From Triticum aestivum (lineage: Eukaryota; Streptophyta; Magnoliopsida; Poales; Poaceae), in the NCBI RefSeq assembly GCF_018294505.1, contig NC_057807.1, positions 272,471,369 through 272,535,368 on the forward strand: 64,000 nucleotides of DNA, given 5' to 3'. Of this stretch, positions 9,076 through 19,724 are shown one piece after another. The notes below the pieces were generated by a model. It had not been told where the DNA came from, did not search any database, and saw only the letters and a program-made list of their open reading frames with translations. How positions within the stretch are numbered: the first letter of the stretch is position 1; each line of letters starts with the position of its first letter. The translations under genes and the position numbers were made by a program.

Positions 9076-11795
9076 TGAAAATCATGCGGCTGTTGACCAT
9101 CATCATTTCGAACCTCGTCAAAATCCTCATCTGATGCAACCGGCTGCTGTCCATCATTTTCGTCGAAGCCTTCATCGAAACTCTCTCCGAACGTTGGATC
9201 TACTGTGTTATCACAATACTTACCAAAATGACCAGACCCACCACATCTTGTGCACTTACGCTTCCTCGCTCCAAGTCCAGCTCCTTCGCCGCGAGGTCTG
9301 ATTCGACTCTTCCTTGGTCTACCTGTTGCTCTCTTCAGAACTGGAGCGCAAAGCTTGAATCCAGGGTCCACCATGTCCCATTGTTGTTTTCCCTCCTTAG
9401 CAGGCAAGGCATAAGCATATGTGGCTTTGAACCTTGCAACAGAGTAGTCATCATGCACATACTGCTGAATGTTCCCTGCTGGACCAGGGAGAGAATTGAT
9501 GAAAAACAAGGCATGAATGCATGGCAACCCAGTTATCTGCCATTGCCTACAACTGCAAGTTCTAGCTTCTAAATCCACTGGATATCTCCATTCCCTCTTC
9601 TCTTTATCCAAATATGATATCTCTGCTGTGGTACCCGAGCAAAGAGTCATGTTCATTTCCAAGCCTGTTGTTTTCTGCTTCAGTTCATTCATCACGGCAG
9701 GGATGATAATGTGGCCCATGAATTTTGCCTCGGCTATTCCTGCACAATAATGAAATTTCTGCATGTATTCTATCCTTATCCTATCCAGCAAATCCACCAC
9801 ATAATGAACCTTTAGTTTCCGGATCGTTGAGTTGAAAGACTCTACTAGATTATTGTGCACATAGTCAACTTTGCTCAGTTCACTGAATTGGCTTCTGGGC
9901 CATAACTTGGAGTGGTGTGTTTCCAAGTATTCTTTCACTTTGGGATTCATGTATAACTGCCTCAAGTGGTAGTTGTGCTTCTTCACACTGCAAGTCAAAG
10001 ACTGGCCATAAATTGTCGGTATACACCTTTCCTTTGAATTTCTTCATGAAATTTGCAGCAAGGTGACGCATGCATTCCCTATGCTCTACTCCAGGGAACA
10101 CATTGTCCACGGCCACTTCTAAACCTTTGCAGGCATCTGTATGAATGACCAACCCATTGGGATGTGCAATAGCCCGGCGCAGATAATGCAAAAACCAAGT
10201 CCAGCTCTCCTTAGACTCTGTCTCCAGCACACCGTAGGCAACTGGAAATACAAAACTGTGTGCATCAACTGCACAAGCAGCTACTAACTGTCCTTTAAAC
10301 CTCCCTATGATAAAAGTGGCATCAATGGCCAAATAAGGCCTGCAACCTACCAAAAAACCCCGGCGACAAGCCTCAAAGCAGACAAAAACCCTCCTAAAGC
10401 ATTCCTTGGTCTTTGTCACTCCCCTGAATGTGTACTCCACGATGTGGTGATCAATATCTACAATACTACCCGGGCTTGTCCTCTCCACTTCACCTTTGAA
10501 TGAATACAACAATTGAAAACTTTCCTGCCAGTTACCATAAATAGAATCGATAGCATGTTGTTTACCATTGAACAACCTCATGTATGGTAAATCTATCTTG
10601 AATTTATCTTTGATGTTCTGCAATTCCTTTGGACCCACTTGCTGGTTTTCTTTCACCCACTTCTTTACTTCTTCTGCCACCCATCTTGACTTGGCTCTAC
10701 TGATTGTATCCTTTCTAAGGGTTGATTCCTGGCATGTGTGCTTAAAAGGGTTCACTTTGACCTGAACATTAGTGCTATTACGCATTTTAGATGCGAGCAG
10801 CCTCCATGGACAACCCTCAGTCGGACAGTTCACTCTGTAATGTACTTGATCGCTCTTGTCAACTTTGAAAGTACGTTCTACCTTGATGCAGTATGTCACA
10901 ACTGCATTTCTACACTCATTCATGGATGCAAAAACTGTACCTTCTTCGAAATTAGGGTTCAAAGGGTCCCATTCAACAGCTGCAAGGTCTTCGTCCTCAC
11001 CCACCGCGTCATCATCCACATGGACTGCATTGTGAGCCTCATCTTGGTTATCAGCCCGAGGTGCCCGTCAAAAATTCCGAATAACATCAGAATATAGCTT
11101 CTCTTCATCAACCCCAAAATTGTAGTCATCATGCTCCACTTCAAGGGGGACCCTACTGCTGTTGCCCACACTTGTCGAGCCACCACGTCATCGTGCACCA
11201 ACTGAACTGTTCTGGCTAGAGATGCCATTACGACGACTTGGTTCTCCCCGAGATGTTGCACCCGGCATCCTAGGTCCAAATGCCTGCTCAAGCACATCAA
11301 CTTGCAGCCTCACATGAAAATTATCTTTCTCTTTATGCCTAACAAACATGGTAGCTAGCTCTTCATCATTACTAATTGTCACCCATTTCTTTTCCCCATC
11401 ATAGTATTTGTATACCACTTCATCAAGCAAACCCCAAGGATATTGGCTACACATTACCTCCCCAAATTGTCTGAAACTCCAGTTACTAGCCATTGGCAAC
11501 CGACAATCAAAACCTCCTTGGTATTTCTTCTGATCCTTTGCATCGAACGTGTACCGGTCCCTTCTAATGTGCATCAAGAAAGCAAACCGCAACTCCATCC
11601 TAACCGGCGAAAGACAGAGACGCAATCAGCACACTAATTGGGCAAACCTACTCGAATCGAGTGTTCAAATGCACAACTAAGCTCAATCTAAACAGGAGGC
11701 GAGATATACCCCTCGGGAACCCAGTTGTCGACGCGGCGGATCTCCGGCCCGATGCCTGCCTCGCCAAATACTCCGGGGTCGCCGCTGCTCTCCAT
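8837..11795 (-). pseudogene. Mutator-like (MULE) transposase gene, 3'-truncated
   Basis: Would cut and move its own element. Exon 1 (11795-11710) starts in CCTAGGGCGAAATGG; a 110-bp GT-AG intron (11709-11600) joins exon 2 in phase, adding MELRFAF. Exon 2 holds a PB1-like part (WVTISNDEELATMF), an acidic linker, a Mutator N-terminal zinc domain (C-x4-CPW...H-x-C near 10730-10830), the MULE core (YLAIDATF, HTDACKGL, HRECMRHLAANF, about 10080-10340), a SWIM zinc finger (CSCRQWQITGLPCIHA), an AT-hook-like GRPRKSR and a CCHC knuckle (CTRCGGSGHFGKYC). Damage: in-frame TGA at 11188-11190 and 11068-11070, a one-base frameshift near 10010, and loss of the C-terminus to the Sukkula-type insertion at 8836. 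The LTR itself supplies the final stop codon. Domain names follow family knowledge; the motifs are visible. Confidence 0.88.
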
Positions 11796-12346
11796 TTCGC
11801 CCTAGGGTTCTTCCTCCTAGTTCAGATAGCTCCAGCAGCCCCCACCTTTCAGTGCATCGGCCGGGCGCACGGAAGGAGGCCGCGCCACGGGTCGAGCAAG
11901 TGGCGGGCGCCCCACCCGTGGCGTTGCAGGAAGGTGGCGGGCATCGCAGGAAGGTGGCGGGCGTCGTAGGCAGCCGTGGAGCGTAGGCGCAGAAAGGTAG
12001 CGGTGGAGTAGGCGTGCAGCTGGTGGCGGGGCAGGTCCTGGCCGCGGCGCAAGTGCCGGCGGCGGCGCAGGTCAGCCGGCCGGCGGGGAAGCAGATGGGC
12101 AGAGTGAGCTATGAATGATTTGGGGATTTAGTTGCACGGGCCTACATGTCAGCTCCGGACCCACGTCCACGCGGTCCCACGTGTAAGCTCCAGACCCACA
12201 ACTTAACGCTGGCGGACAGAATGGACTCAAATATGGCCATTTGGCCTCGTCATAGTAGTTGTGCATGGACTAGGGGCAAAACCGGGCACAATTTGCATCT
12301 GAGGGCAAAACTGAGCACAGAGACACCACTAAGGGCAAAAGGATAA
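11796..12346 (-). other. Probable 5' leader and terminal region of the MULE
   Basis: Upstream of the transposase start. 11830-12110 is GC-rich with a short direct repeat (GGAAGGTGGCGGGC, 11932-11963). Near 12270-12340 the word AGGGCAAAA recurs three times with spacing of about 30-40 bp, as subterminal repeats of a terminal inverted repeat would. The other end of the element lies off-window, so neither the inverted repeat nor a 9-bp target duplication can be confirmed. Confidence 0.4.
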
Positions 12347-12929
12347 TTAACCCAATAAACAAATGGAAGAAAAGAAGAGAGGAGGAAAGAGACCTGCATG
12401 CAAGCGGATGAGAAGTTGTAACTTGGATTTTTTATTTGTTGTAGGCTTATGGTGGGCTCCACCTTGGAGGCATGTTAAAATCTTTATACACTATGGAACT
12501 TCCATTCATGCTTAGAGGCACTAACGTGGGGCCCAACTTAGAGGCTACACTGCCTCCATACATTGGAGATTCTCTCAGGAAATTGCTCGGCTAGCCTAGC
12601 TAGCCAGCTTTCACTTTGCCAGCCTTGCCTGGTCAAACGTTTTAGTTACTTTCCTTACCAGCCTTGCCCCGTGAAAATCGTTGCCATGAGTGGGTTGCTG
12701 ATTTTTCTATGGACGAAGTTTGCCGTCGGAAGTGAGCCAATCCGGCTCTCCTGAGCTAGCAAGGTTTTTCTAGCCCACCCAAGCTAGATGGCCCACAAAA
12801 GCTAACATATTTTAATAGTTCCAAACACTTAACCTTGCCCGGCTAGGCTATAAACTGTTCTTGCTAAGGATCCACACGCTCCCTAAGTAACAACACTCGC
12901 TAGCAACAAGGCCAGGAGGGGATTGAGAT
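12347..12929. other. Intergenic DNA, no gene seen
   Basis: Contains a GCTAGCC-rich segment (12585-12880) with short inverted words such as GGCTAGCCTAGCTAGCC that may be an old MITE of unknown type. No reading frame or known motif was found. Confidence 0.4.
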
Positions 12930-13010
12930 GCGAAGTTAATGGACGACGCCTAAACATTTTGGGAATATCTGATTTTCGTAAGATGACTTAACACCTAGAC
13001 GGAGGGAGTA
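12930..13010 (-). mobile_element. Stowaway-type MITE fragment
   Basis: Read on minus it starts TACTCCCTCCGTCTAGGTG and continues with AAGTCATCTTACGAAAATC, a body typical of Triticeae Stowaway (Tc1/mariner) MITEs. Only one terminus is recognisable. Confidence 0.6.
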
Positions 13011-13891
13011 CTACTCCTCAGTCCAGGTTTGATGGAATATTCGTCACCTCTTCTCTTCTTGTACGTACTCCATTTGTATCTCACTTCTTGTAGCTTCGCA
13101 CTCGCACGATATTCGTATTCTATGAACCTGTGTGTGTGTGCATGTGTGTGTGTGTGTGTGTTAGAGAGAGCGACACATCGACCTACTCCTACAGAGAGAT
13201 GGTGTGTAGTGTACAATTTAGCCGCGAGAATCGGTGCATCCTCTCATTTCCGGGTGTCCGGTTGAGACAGGCGGACAGCTACCACGCCCGCTCTTGACCA
13301 GCCTAGCCCACCCAAAGACCCTCCATCGCCCATGGGCGCTTCCCACCCGAAATAGTCAGCACCGCTCCAAAGAATCGATGCCGCATTCATGCCCGGGAAG
13401 AGCGGACGCGACCTCTCACTAGCGTCTGCATTGAAGGGAGAAGCGAATTCAAGAGTGATGGTTGCTTCGTCTGTCCAACTTACTGCCAGGTTTATGTTAT
13501 TTGACGGCTCATTGGTCATTATTACTGAGGTGGTACGACTGCTGGATGTCCCACGCTTTCAGCGAAAGGAGGTACTACTAGATTACAATTTTCTCCATTC
13601 TTACAGCGGAGTGCGAAAGCAATGAAAACACGCAGGCTCAGTGATTACATGGCCAACCTCACACTATCACCATATTTTTGGACACTGTGCGACACCTAAC
13701 TCTTTACATAGTACTAATATAGTACGTACTGTAATTTCTCAGCGAGATAATTTGGTACAATGCTATGAAGCTTCCAGCTTCTGTTTCATGTATCTTGCGT
13801 CCAAGGTTGCCTGTTGCAACATTTCATCAAATACAAAGGAGACTAACATGCATGCTATTGCATCTCAGTGATTGACAGATCATAGCCAATA
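13011..13891. other. Intergenic DNA, no gene seen
   Basis: Apart from the TG tract, only short random frames are open. I find no splice-consistent exon chain and no protein motif. Confidence 0.5.
13129..13161 (+). repeat. (TG)n microsatellite
   Basis: Tract of TG dinucleotides with one CA interruption, followed by a short GA run. Confidence 0.95.
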
Positions 13892-13990
13892 TGTACTCCC
13901 TCCGTTCCAAAATAAGTGTCTCAACTTTTTGCAAACTTCAGTACAAAGTTGTACTACTACTAAAGTTGACACTTATTTTGGAACAGAGAC
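13892..13990 (+). mobile_element. Stowaway-type MITE (about 100 bp)
   Basis: Begins CTCCCTCCGTTCCAAAATAA and ends with its decayed inverse (TTATTTTGGAACAGAGACAG). Flanking TA on both sides fits the Stowaway target duplication. The two halves pair into a hairpin. Confidence 0.8.
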
Positions 13991-14225
13991 AGCTAAAGAA
14001 AAAAATGATCCATGTAGTCCCTAGCCCTTGAACCGTAAACCCTAACCAGGCTTTAATTTGCTCGCGATGTTGGAGCTTCCCAAGAAATGAAGTTTGCAAC
14101 CCTTTGACCATCGGATCATTTTGTGCAGTTTCACCAAAATCTAGATGAGCATCCCTATGGCAAAGAAATTGAAGAAGCGTGATTAGAATAAGATTATTGG
14201 GACTAGTTGATGAGACATAAACTCT
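13991..14225. other. Intergenic DNA, no gene seen
   Basis: Short AT-rich stretch between a MITE and a weak open frame; nothing recognised. Confidence 0.5.
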
Positions 14226-14699
14226 TCACAAATACAGTACGTAGAAGCCAGTAGAGGTATGCGCGGGGCAAAGAAGTAGAGAAATATCCGCATGGAGTGA
14301 TGTGGGCAGCTGGAGCAGTGGTGCAAGCCGGCTGTAAAGGAAGTTGTACCTGAGGGATGTCGGGATGTAGCTCAACCTAGAGGAGGGCGGCGGGAGGCGG
14401 CAACTGCCCACGTCGTGGTAGTGAGCAAGGGACGAAGGCAACCTCACCGGTTTTGTGAGAGAGAACGGTGGGGACCCCTGAGAAGGACATGCCGACACTG
14501 GGTTTTCGCCGTCGGTTATAGCGATCACATCTACACTAAGCATCCACTCGTTCCACTGGCGGACGTCATCCGCCAGGATGTTAGAGATGTGGCCACAGTC
14601 CTTTTGTGCGAGAGAGTGTGAAGAGAGCAACCCCAGCAAGCAACCGTGTAGGCTCGTCCTGGCTATGTATATAGTGGAGCAGTTTCCTTTTCTCTCCAT
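14226..14699 (-). other. Open frame of 157 codons with a TATA-like box, doubtful
   Basis: The frame is open for 474 bp on minus and a TATA-like ACTATATACATAG sits at about 14664-14677, but this box falls inside the frame near its beginning, so any transcript would start after the first ATG. The next ATG in a good context opens only a short frame. No domain is recognised. It may be the 5' part of a dead gene or chance. Confidence 0.15.
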
Positions 14700-14817
14700 A
14701 TGAACCTATTTATATTGTGTACGTGCCACTAAAGATAAAAAACTTTATTTATAAATGAATCGGCACCGTTCATGCGTGGTTCCCGACCCTCCATTATTTA
14801 TAAGTGAGTAACTACTA

Positions 14818-14966
14818 CTAGACGCGTCAAATTATCACATGGGCGCATCATCTTACAGAAATGAGCTCCACCGTGTCATGTGTGTGGTTGGGGAAGACGC
14901 AAAAGATGCAAAGAGTGCTACTAGTACACTACGTGTCTGGGTGCATGCACCTCTTCTTCGAGCATG
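14818..14966 (+). repeat. Diverged direct repeat, copy 1
   Basis: Shares GCGTCAAATTA, ACAGAAATGAGCTCCAC and GTGCATGCACCTCTTCTT in the same order with 16202-16398. The spacing differs by small insertions. Unknown repeat class. Confidence 0.6.
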
Positions 14967-15764
14967 GCTATTAAAAGTATAGCCCACTACTATACTACCA
15001 CACAGTTATTATATATGGGCAAAGAGTATAGGCAGTAATAATGACTAATAAGCCGTGAAATCACAAGGCCCACCTTTCTCTATGTTTGACCAAGGAAGCA
15101 GTCATCGTTTCGCTCCTCGTTGAATATCCATCCACTGCTATCTCCGCGAATAAATAAAAATCTGCTTCTACCTCCGTAGCATGGTTAATAATATAGCCAT
15201 GTCAATCACGACATATAAATATGATTCACTGATACAATAGGGTTGGATCTAAGGCTGGTGATTTTTTTACTTTGTCTCTTTCTCTTTTTGTCTCATTTAC
15301 TCATTTTACATAGGAGCACATGTAGAGGATGGCTATTCCTTTCGATGGGACTTCTTCATAGGGTTTAAGACTAAGTAGCTCCGACTTATGCCCGCTGCCC
15401 ACCACTCTGAATCGTGCCATCTATGATAGGGAGTAGTCCCATTGCAACAATGAGGTCCACTAGGTCTAGCATGTCCTGTAAGAAGAGACTGTCACGCAAA
15501 ACATACATCTTGTTGCCTTCTTCCTCGTACAGCACGTACCACTGGTACGTACTACTAGTACTACTACTACTCGTTCTCCTATAAACTTTGCGCTTGGCAT
15601 CTCCAAAATATTAACCTTGCGATTGGCTCTTTGCCTCTTTGGGAAGTCGAGCAATAATGGTACTGCAGTATATATCGTTCTGGCTATATGAGACCAAATG
15701 AATTGCTGCACGTCCACCACATGGGCGAGGGTCGAGGGGCGAGGGAGAGTGCGTACTATTACGT
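14967..15764. other. Intergenic DNA, no gene seen
   Basis: Only short open frames; no motif or splice pattern. Contains a short TAC/TAG-rich run at about 15545-15572. Confidence 0.5.
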
Positions 15765-15905
15765 TCGTTTCAATATGGACTACTACAGAGCAAAATGAGT
15801 GAATCTACACTCTAAAATACATCTATATACATTAGTGTTTGGAGTATGTACTAGTAGTTCATATTGAAATCTACTAAAGGACATATATTCCAAACAATAT
15901 GATAA
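15765..15905 (+). mobile_element. Degenerate Stowaway-type MITE
   Basis: The inner block AAATGAGTGAATCTACACTC followed by TAAAATACATCTATATACAT is a recurrent body of Triticeae Stowaway MITEs. The outer ends (TTACGTTCGTTTCAATATGG and its rough inverse near 15880-15905) are decayed. Confidence 0.6.
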
Positions 15906-15958
15906 TCTCTCTAACCAAGGTAGGGACGAGGAGTAAAAGGAGGGAGTAGTAAAATTTT

Positions 15959-16100
15959 CTCCTCGTCCTGCGAGCCACCATGCGCGTGGGCGAGGGAGCG
16001 GGCGTAAGGCATAGTAAGCAAGCTTCATCTCGTCCTGTGAGCCACCACGCCCGTGGGCGGGGGAGACGGTGTACTAAGCAAGCTTCTCCTCATTCTGTGA
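15959..16100 (+). repeat. Local tandem duplication, about 62-65 bp unit
   Basis: The segment CTCGTCCTG(C/T)GAGCCACCA...CGTGGGCG...TAAGCAAGCTTC occurs twice in a row, with a third truncated start at 16085-16100. Confidence 0.8.
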
Positions 16101-16201
16101 GTTGACGGGACACATCAAAAGTAATACGTACAGAGCATCTCGAGTCTATAGAGAGTTGCCTCTAAGGTAGGCCCACATGGTTTGCCTCTTTTTTAACATA
16201 A

Positions 16202-16398
16202 TGCGTCAAATCACAATTAGTTTGTTCACCCGTGGTAGACGATCCTCCATCAAGTGGACAACCAGTACACATATCAAATTACCACGTGGGCTGCCTTTTC
16301 ATACAGAAATGAGCTCCACTGTGTACCCGCGTGGGTGTGGTTGGGAAAGAGACGGGAGTACATGCTCCGTGCATGCACCTCTTCTCTTCGTGCACATC
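16202..16398 (+). repeat. Diverged direct repeat, copy 2
   Basis: Partner of 14818-14966, with the same words in the same order and an extra 25-30 bp around 16325-16350. The two copies are about 1.4 kb apart. Confidence 0.6.
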
Positions 16399-16419
16399 CC
16401 CCACCTACGTGGGTGTGTG

Positions 16420-17760
16420 TGAGAGAGATATAAACCTAGACAGAAGGCGTGTGCGTTCGTGAGTGTTTTTTGATTAGGGGGGGTGTGATTTCGTGAATGT
16501 ATTTGTGGGAATATGTGTCGATGACATCTCAAACAAAAATTTGACACATGCAATCTGTGTGAAATAGAGGCCTGTCTATATCATATAGAGGGGGCGGTCC
16601 ACGAGAAGATAGGGAGGGGTCATAGGTATTGATAGAGTCAAAGAGAGGATCAAGTGGGTAGGTGCGAGATCGATGAAGAGAGCCATCGAAATTGTGTGTG
16701 TGCAAGTCAAAGATATAGGGCGACTGACCTACTGAAACGCCAGAGGGCACATGGCAAGTTTGTGTGTGGCAGGGAGACATGACTAGAGTGTTGGATGTAT
16801 CGGTCTGTGTGTGGCGGGAGGGGGAGGCAGAGGCCCCTAACTAGAGAGGTAGAACGACTCGTATATGTGTTGATAAGGAGAGACCCAGCTATGTCTTGAG
16901 GGAGATCGGTCGACATCCATACATAACTGAAGGATGAGAAATAGGTTGGGACAGAGAGAGAGAGGAGAGAGAGAGAGAGGGAGGGAGGGACAGGGGTAGA
17001 GTGCTAGATGGGTGATGGAGTTGCTTCTCGAAGATGGTGGGAGAGGCCTACAAGAAAAACTGAGGGTAGAACTGCAATATTATCAATAAGAGTGGGGATG
17101 TGTTTCTGTGTGTGCCTGTGCGTGATAGATGTGTCGGGATGCATGCATGGATGATGAAGGGGAACCATGTGTTTGGTAAGCAAACCTAACTAGATCGGTA
17201 GATCAATTGTTGTTTGTCAGAGGAAGGGAGAGACATAACTAATGAGGTAGGTCGATCGACGTGTGGGAAAATGATTTATAAGGACCTAGCTAGCTATATG
17301 TACAGAGGGAGATCGGTCGGTGTACATCCATTTGTTAGAGGCAAATAAGGCCAAGCGAGACGGATAGACAGAGAGAATGGAGCTAGGCGGTGGTGCGAGA
17401 GGCCGAGCTACTAGCTAGATAGGGGGAGGAGTGTGCGATTGTGCGATCGATGAAAAGAGGGGAGAGAGTTTACACATGTCTGGGACCGTATGAGAGACAC
17501 GAGGCATGGACATAGAAAGGAGGAGATGGAAGGTGCGTGTGTATGTTGTAGGAAGACATCGCTGGAGAGGTTTATCGATCGGTGTGTGTCGGAAACGAGT
17601 TGTAGAGACTATGGGAGAACGACCTAAAGAAGAAAATAAATGTGCGTGATGGATAGAATGCTGAGGTAGGGGAGGGCGAGGAGGGCGTGTGCATTCATGA
17701 GACAAAGTTAGTGCTAGCTACAAAAGGTTAGAGGATTGTGTGGGTGTAAGAGACTAACAA
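16420..17760 (+). repeat. Purine-rich (GA) region with recurring blocks
   Basis: Plus strand is strongly G+A rich, with GAGAGAG runs (16952-16985). Loosely repeated blocks recur at intervals of a few hundred bases: AACTAGAGAGGTAGAACGA / AACTAATGAGGTAGGTCGAT, and GAGGGAGATCGGTCG (about 16899 and 17308), GATCGGTGTG (17578). Long minus-strand frames here are low-complexity artefacts. Confidence 0.55.
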
Positions 17761-17888
17761 AGATCATAATTTGCTATGAAAGTGGATTCATATATTTGAA
17801 TAGGAGATCATAGTGTTATAAACATATGCATGCATGAATATAGCGGTGAAACGCGTGCTGTAGTTTTGCACATGTTATACCATAATGT

Positions 17889-18095
17889 GATAATGCATGG
17901 CGTTTGCAACTCACAACTAAATGTCGAACAATCTAAAAAAATCTCACATTTTATTTGAATTCGTGATAATGTTTGGCGTTTTCAGCTTACAACTAAATAT
18001 CGAACAATCTAAACAATACTATATATCAAACAATCTCACATTTTATTTGAATTTGTGGTAATGTGAGGCGTTTGCAACTCACATCTAAATACTTG
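17889..18095 (+). repeat. Tandem repeat, 75-92 bp unit, about 2.4 copies
   Basis: Units start at 17889, 17964 and 18056 with (G)ATAATG...GGCGTTT and contain CTCACATTTTATTTGAATT. The second unit has an extra AATCTAAACAATACTATA-type insertion that repeats part of itself. Confidence 0.85.
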
Positions 18096-18320
18096 TAGGC
18101 GTAGGGGGCAGGGCACCATACATTATGTCATAAACACATTATACATATCAGACATGGTTTAGATTATGAAGATCTACCTAGAGCTTGAAATGTACTGTAA
18201 TTTGAAATCAACATAAAGTGGATTCAAAAAACCGAGTTCGAGTTCATATAGTACACATAGTTCATATCTAACTTGACAGTAATCATGTGGTGTGATGTGA
18301 AGATAATACACAAACGATGG

Positions 18321-18440
18321 TTTAACTTGACAATAATGATGATTGTAGATCTTACTAAAATAGAGAAACGAATTAAATTGTTTGACTTCACAACAATCAT
18401 TATTTTAGATCTTATTCAAATAGAGAAAAGAATTCAAATT
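18321..18440 (+). repeat. Tandem duplication of exactly 60 bp
   Basis: 18321-18380 and 18381-18440 align without gaps (TTTAACTTGACAA... and TTTGACTTCACAA...), sharing TAGATCTTA and AATAGAGAAA. Confidence 0.9.
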
Positions 18441-19274
18441 TAGTTCATATTGAAGCGGTAGTATATACGTTTGGAATGCACTAAAACGTTCATTTGAGTA
18501 TAGCAGGTTGCTTGCATTATACACGTAGCGAAAATATTTTAATTGAACGTAACATGAATTCAAAGTTTTGAATGGCATTTGTAGTTTGAATTGATTTGGT
18601 ACAGTACACAGCACTAGAGTCTCTTGTGTGGTGAGAATTGATTTCTTTTTGTTTTTCATCGACGGAAGTGTGAATTGATTTGGTACGGTACTCGTTAGGC
18701 TTGTCCAAAAATTTCAACCCGAGACTTGTTACCCCAAAATATTTAAGATATATCTTTGTCTCGTTGTCCTCCAAAAACTCCCTCCATCTCAACCCGTGCC
18801 TTGCTATTCCAAAATTACAATGCGCGCAAAAACCCCCACCTCCTGTGAAATCCCGACACGTGAAATGCCCGTGATACCCTTGAACCGAAAGAACCGCCTA
18901 GCTAAAATCAGTGGGGGTACTTTTGTAACTTACCCCACAATTCGGACAAGCGCGTCCCTAAGTCATGGTTCCCCACTCACATCCCATCTGCCCCCATTCG
19001 TACACCGAGGCCGCAAAAACCCGCGAAGCCCCACACCCTCCTCCGTCCGCCATCCAGCTGGAGCCTCTTCCCCGACGACGTCGTCCACAATAACACCTTG
19101 ACGTCCCTCATCCATCGTACCGGATGAGGATCCTTCATCGATCTCGTCATCCAGCCGGTTGAGCCACCCCATCCTCCACCTCCAAGGAGATGCCCTGATG
19201 TTCCCCTCGTCCTCGGCGCCACCTCCATTCCCACACCGCCGTCTTCACCTGCACCACCGAAAGAGCAGCATCAT
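18441..19274. other. Host DNA left of Fatima-like copy B, GC content rising to the right
   Basis: AT-rich until about 18750, then GC-rich and pyrimidine-rich from 18990. Short frames on both strands carry no known motif. It ends with ATCAT, the target duplication of the insertion, and continues at 48300. The base gradient is like a gene edge, but I can name no gene. Confidence 0.4.
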
Positions 19275-19724
19275 TGTCGGTGTCAAAACCGGTGGATCTC
19301 AGGTAGGGGGTCCCGAACTGTGCGTCTAAGGCTAATGGTAACTGGAGGCGGGGGAAACAATATTTACCCAGGATCGGGCCCTCTCGATGGAGGTAATACC
19401 CTACATCCTGTTTGATTGATCTTGATGAATATGAGTATTACAAGAGTTGAACTACCACGAGTTCGTGATGGCTAAAACCCTAGGAGTCTAGCCTGTATGA
19501 TTATGATTCTGCCATGGACTAAACCCTCCGGTTTATATAGACATCGGAGGGGACTAGGGTTGTACAAAGTCAGTTACAGAGAAAGGAATCTTCATATCCG
19601 GACGCCAAGCTTGCCTTCCACGCCAAGGAGAGTCCCATCCGGACACGGTGAGAGTCTTCGGTCTTGTATATTCACAGCCCATCAGTCCGGCCCATGCCAA
19701 TAGGACGGACGCCCAAGGACCCCC
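19275..19724 (-). repeat. 3' LTR of Fatima-like copy B, first 450 bp (rest at 32135-32153)
   Basis: Plus strand begins TGTCGGTGTCAAAACC. The last 19 bp of the LTR lie beyond the Sukkula-type insertion and end in CTCCCTCA. The run CCCCC (19720-19724) is the duplicated target and recurs at 32130-32134. Confidence 0.93.

Noticed and set aside
8609..9301. Histidine-rich 230-codon plus-strand frame (DHHDHHLEPHLDHQ type)
   Set aside because: It is the opposite strand of the MULE C-terminal minisatellite, not a metal-binding protein.
12585..12880. GCTAGCC-rich segment considered as a hAT-type MITE
   Set aside because: No clear terminal inverted repeat or 8-bp duplication could be fixed.
13892..13990. 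Hairpin considered as a microRNA precursor
   Set aside because: Termini and TA flanks identify a Stowaway MITE; no separate evidence for processing.
16299..17705. Several minus-strand frames rich in H, T, P and S
   Set aside because: They follow from the purine-rich composition of the plus strand; no splice or promoter support.
18963..19234. Acidic minus-strand frames considered as the start of a gene on minus
   Set aside because: Short, two frames open equally, no splice chain across the retrotransposon into 48300-48445 that keeps a frame.
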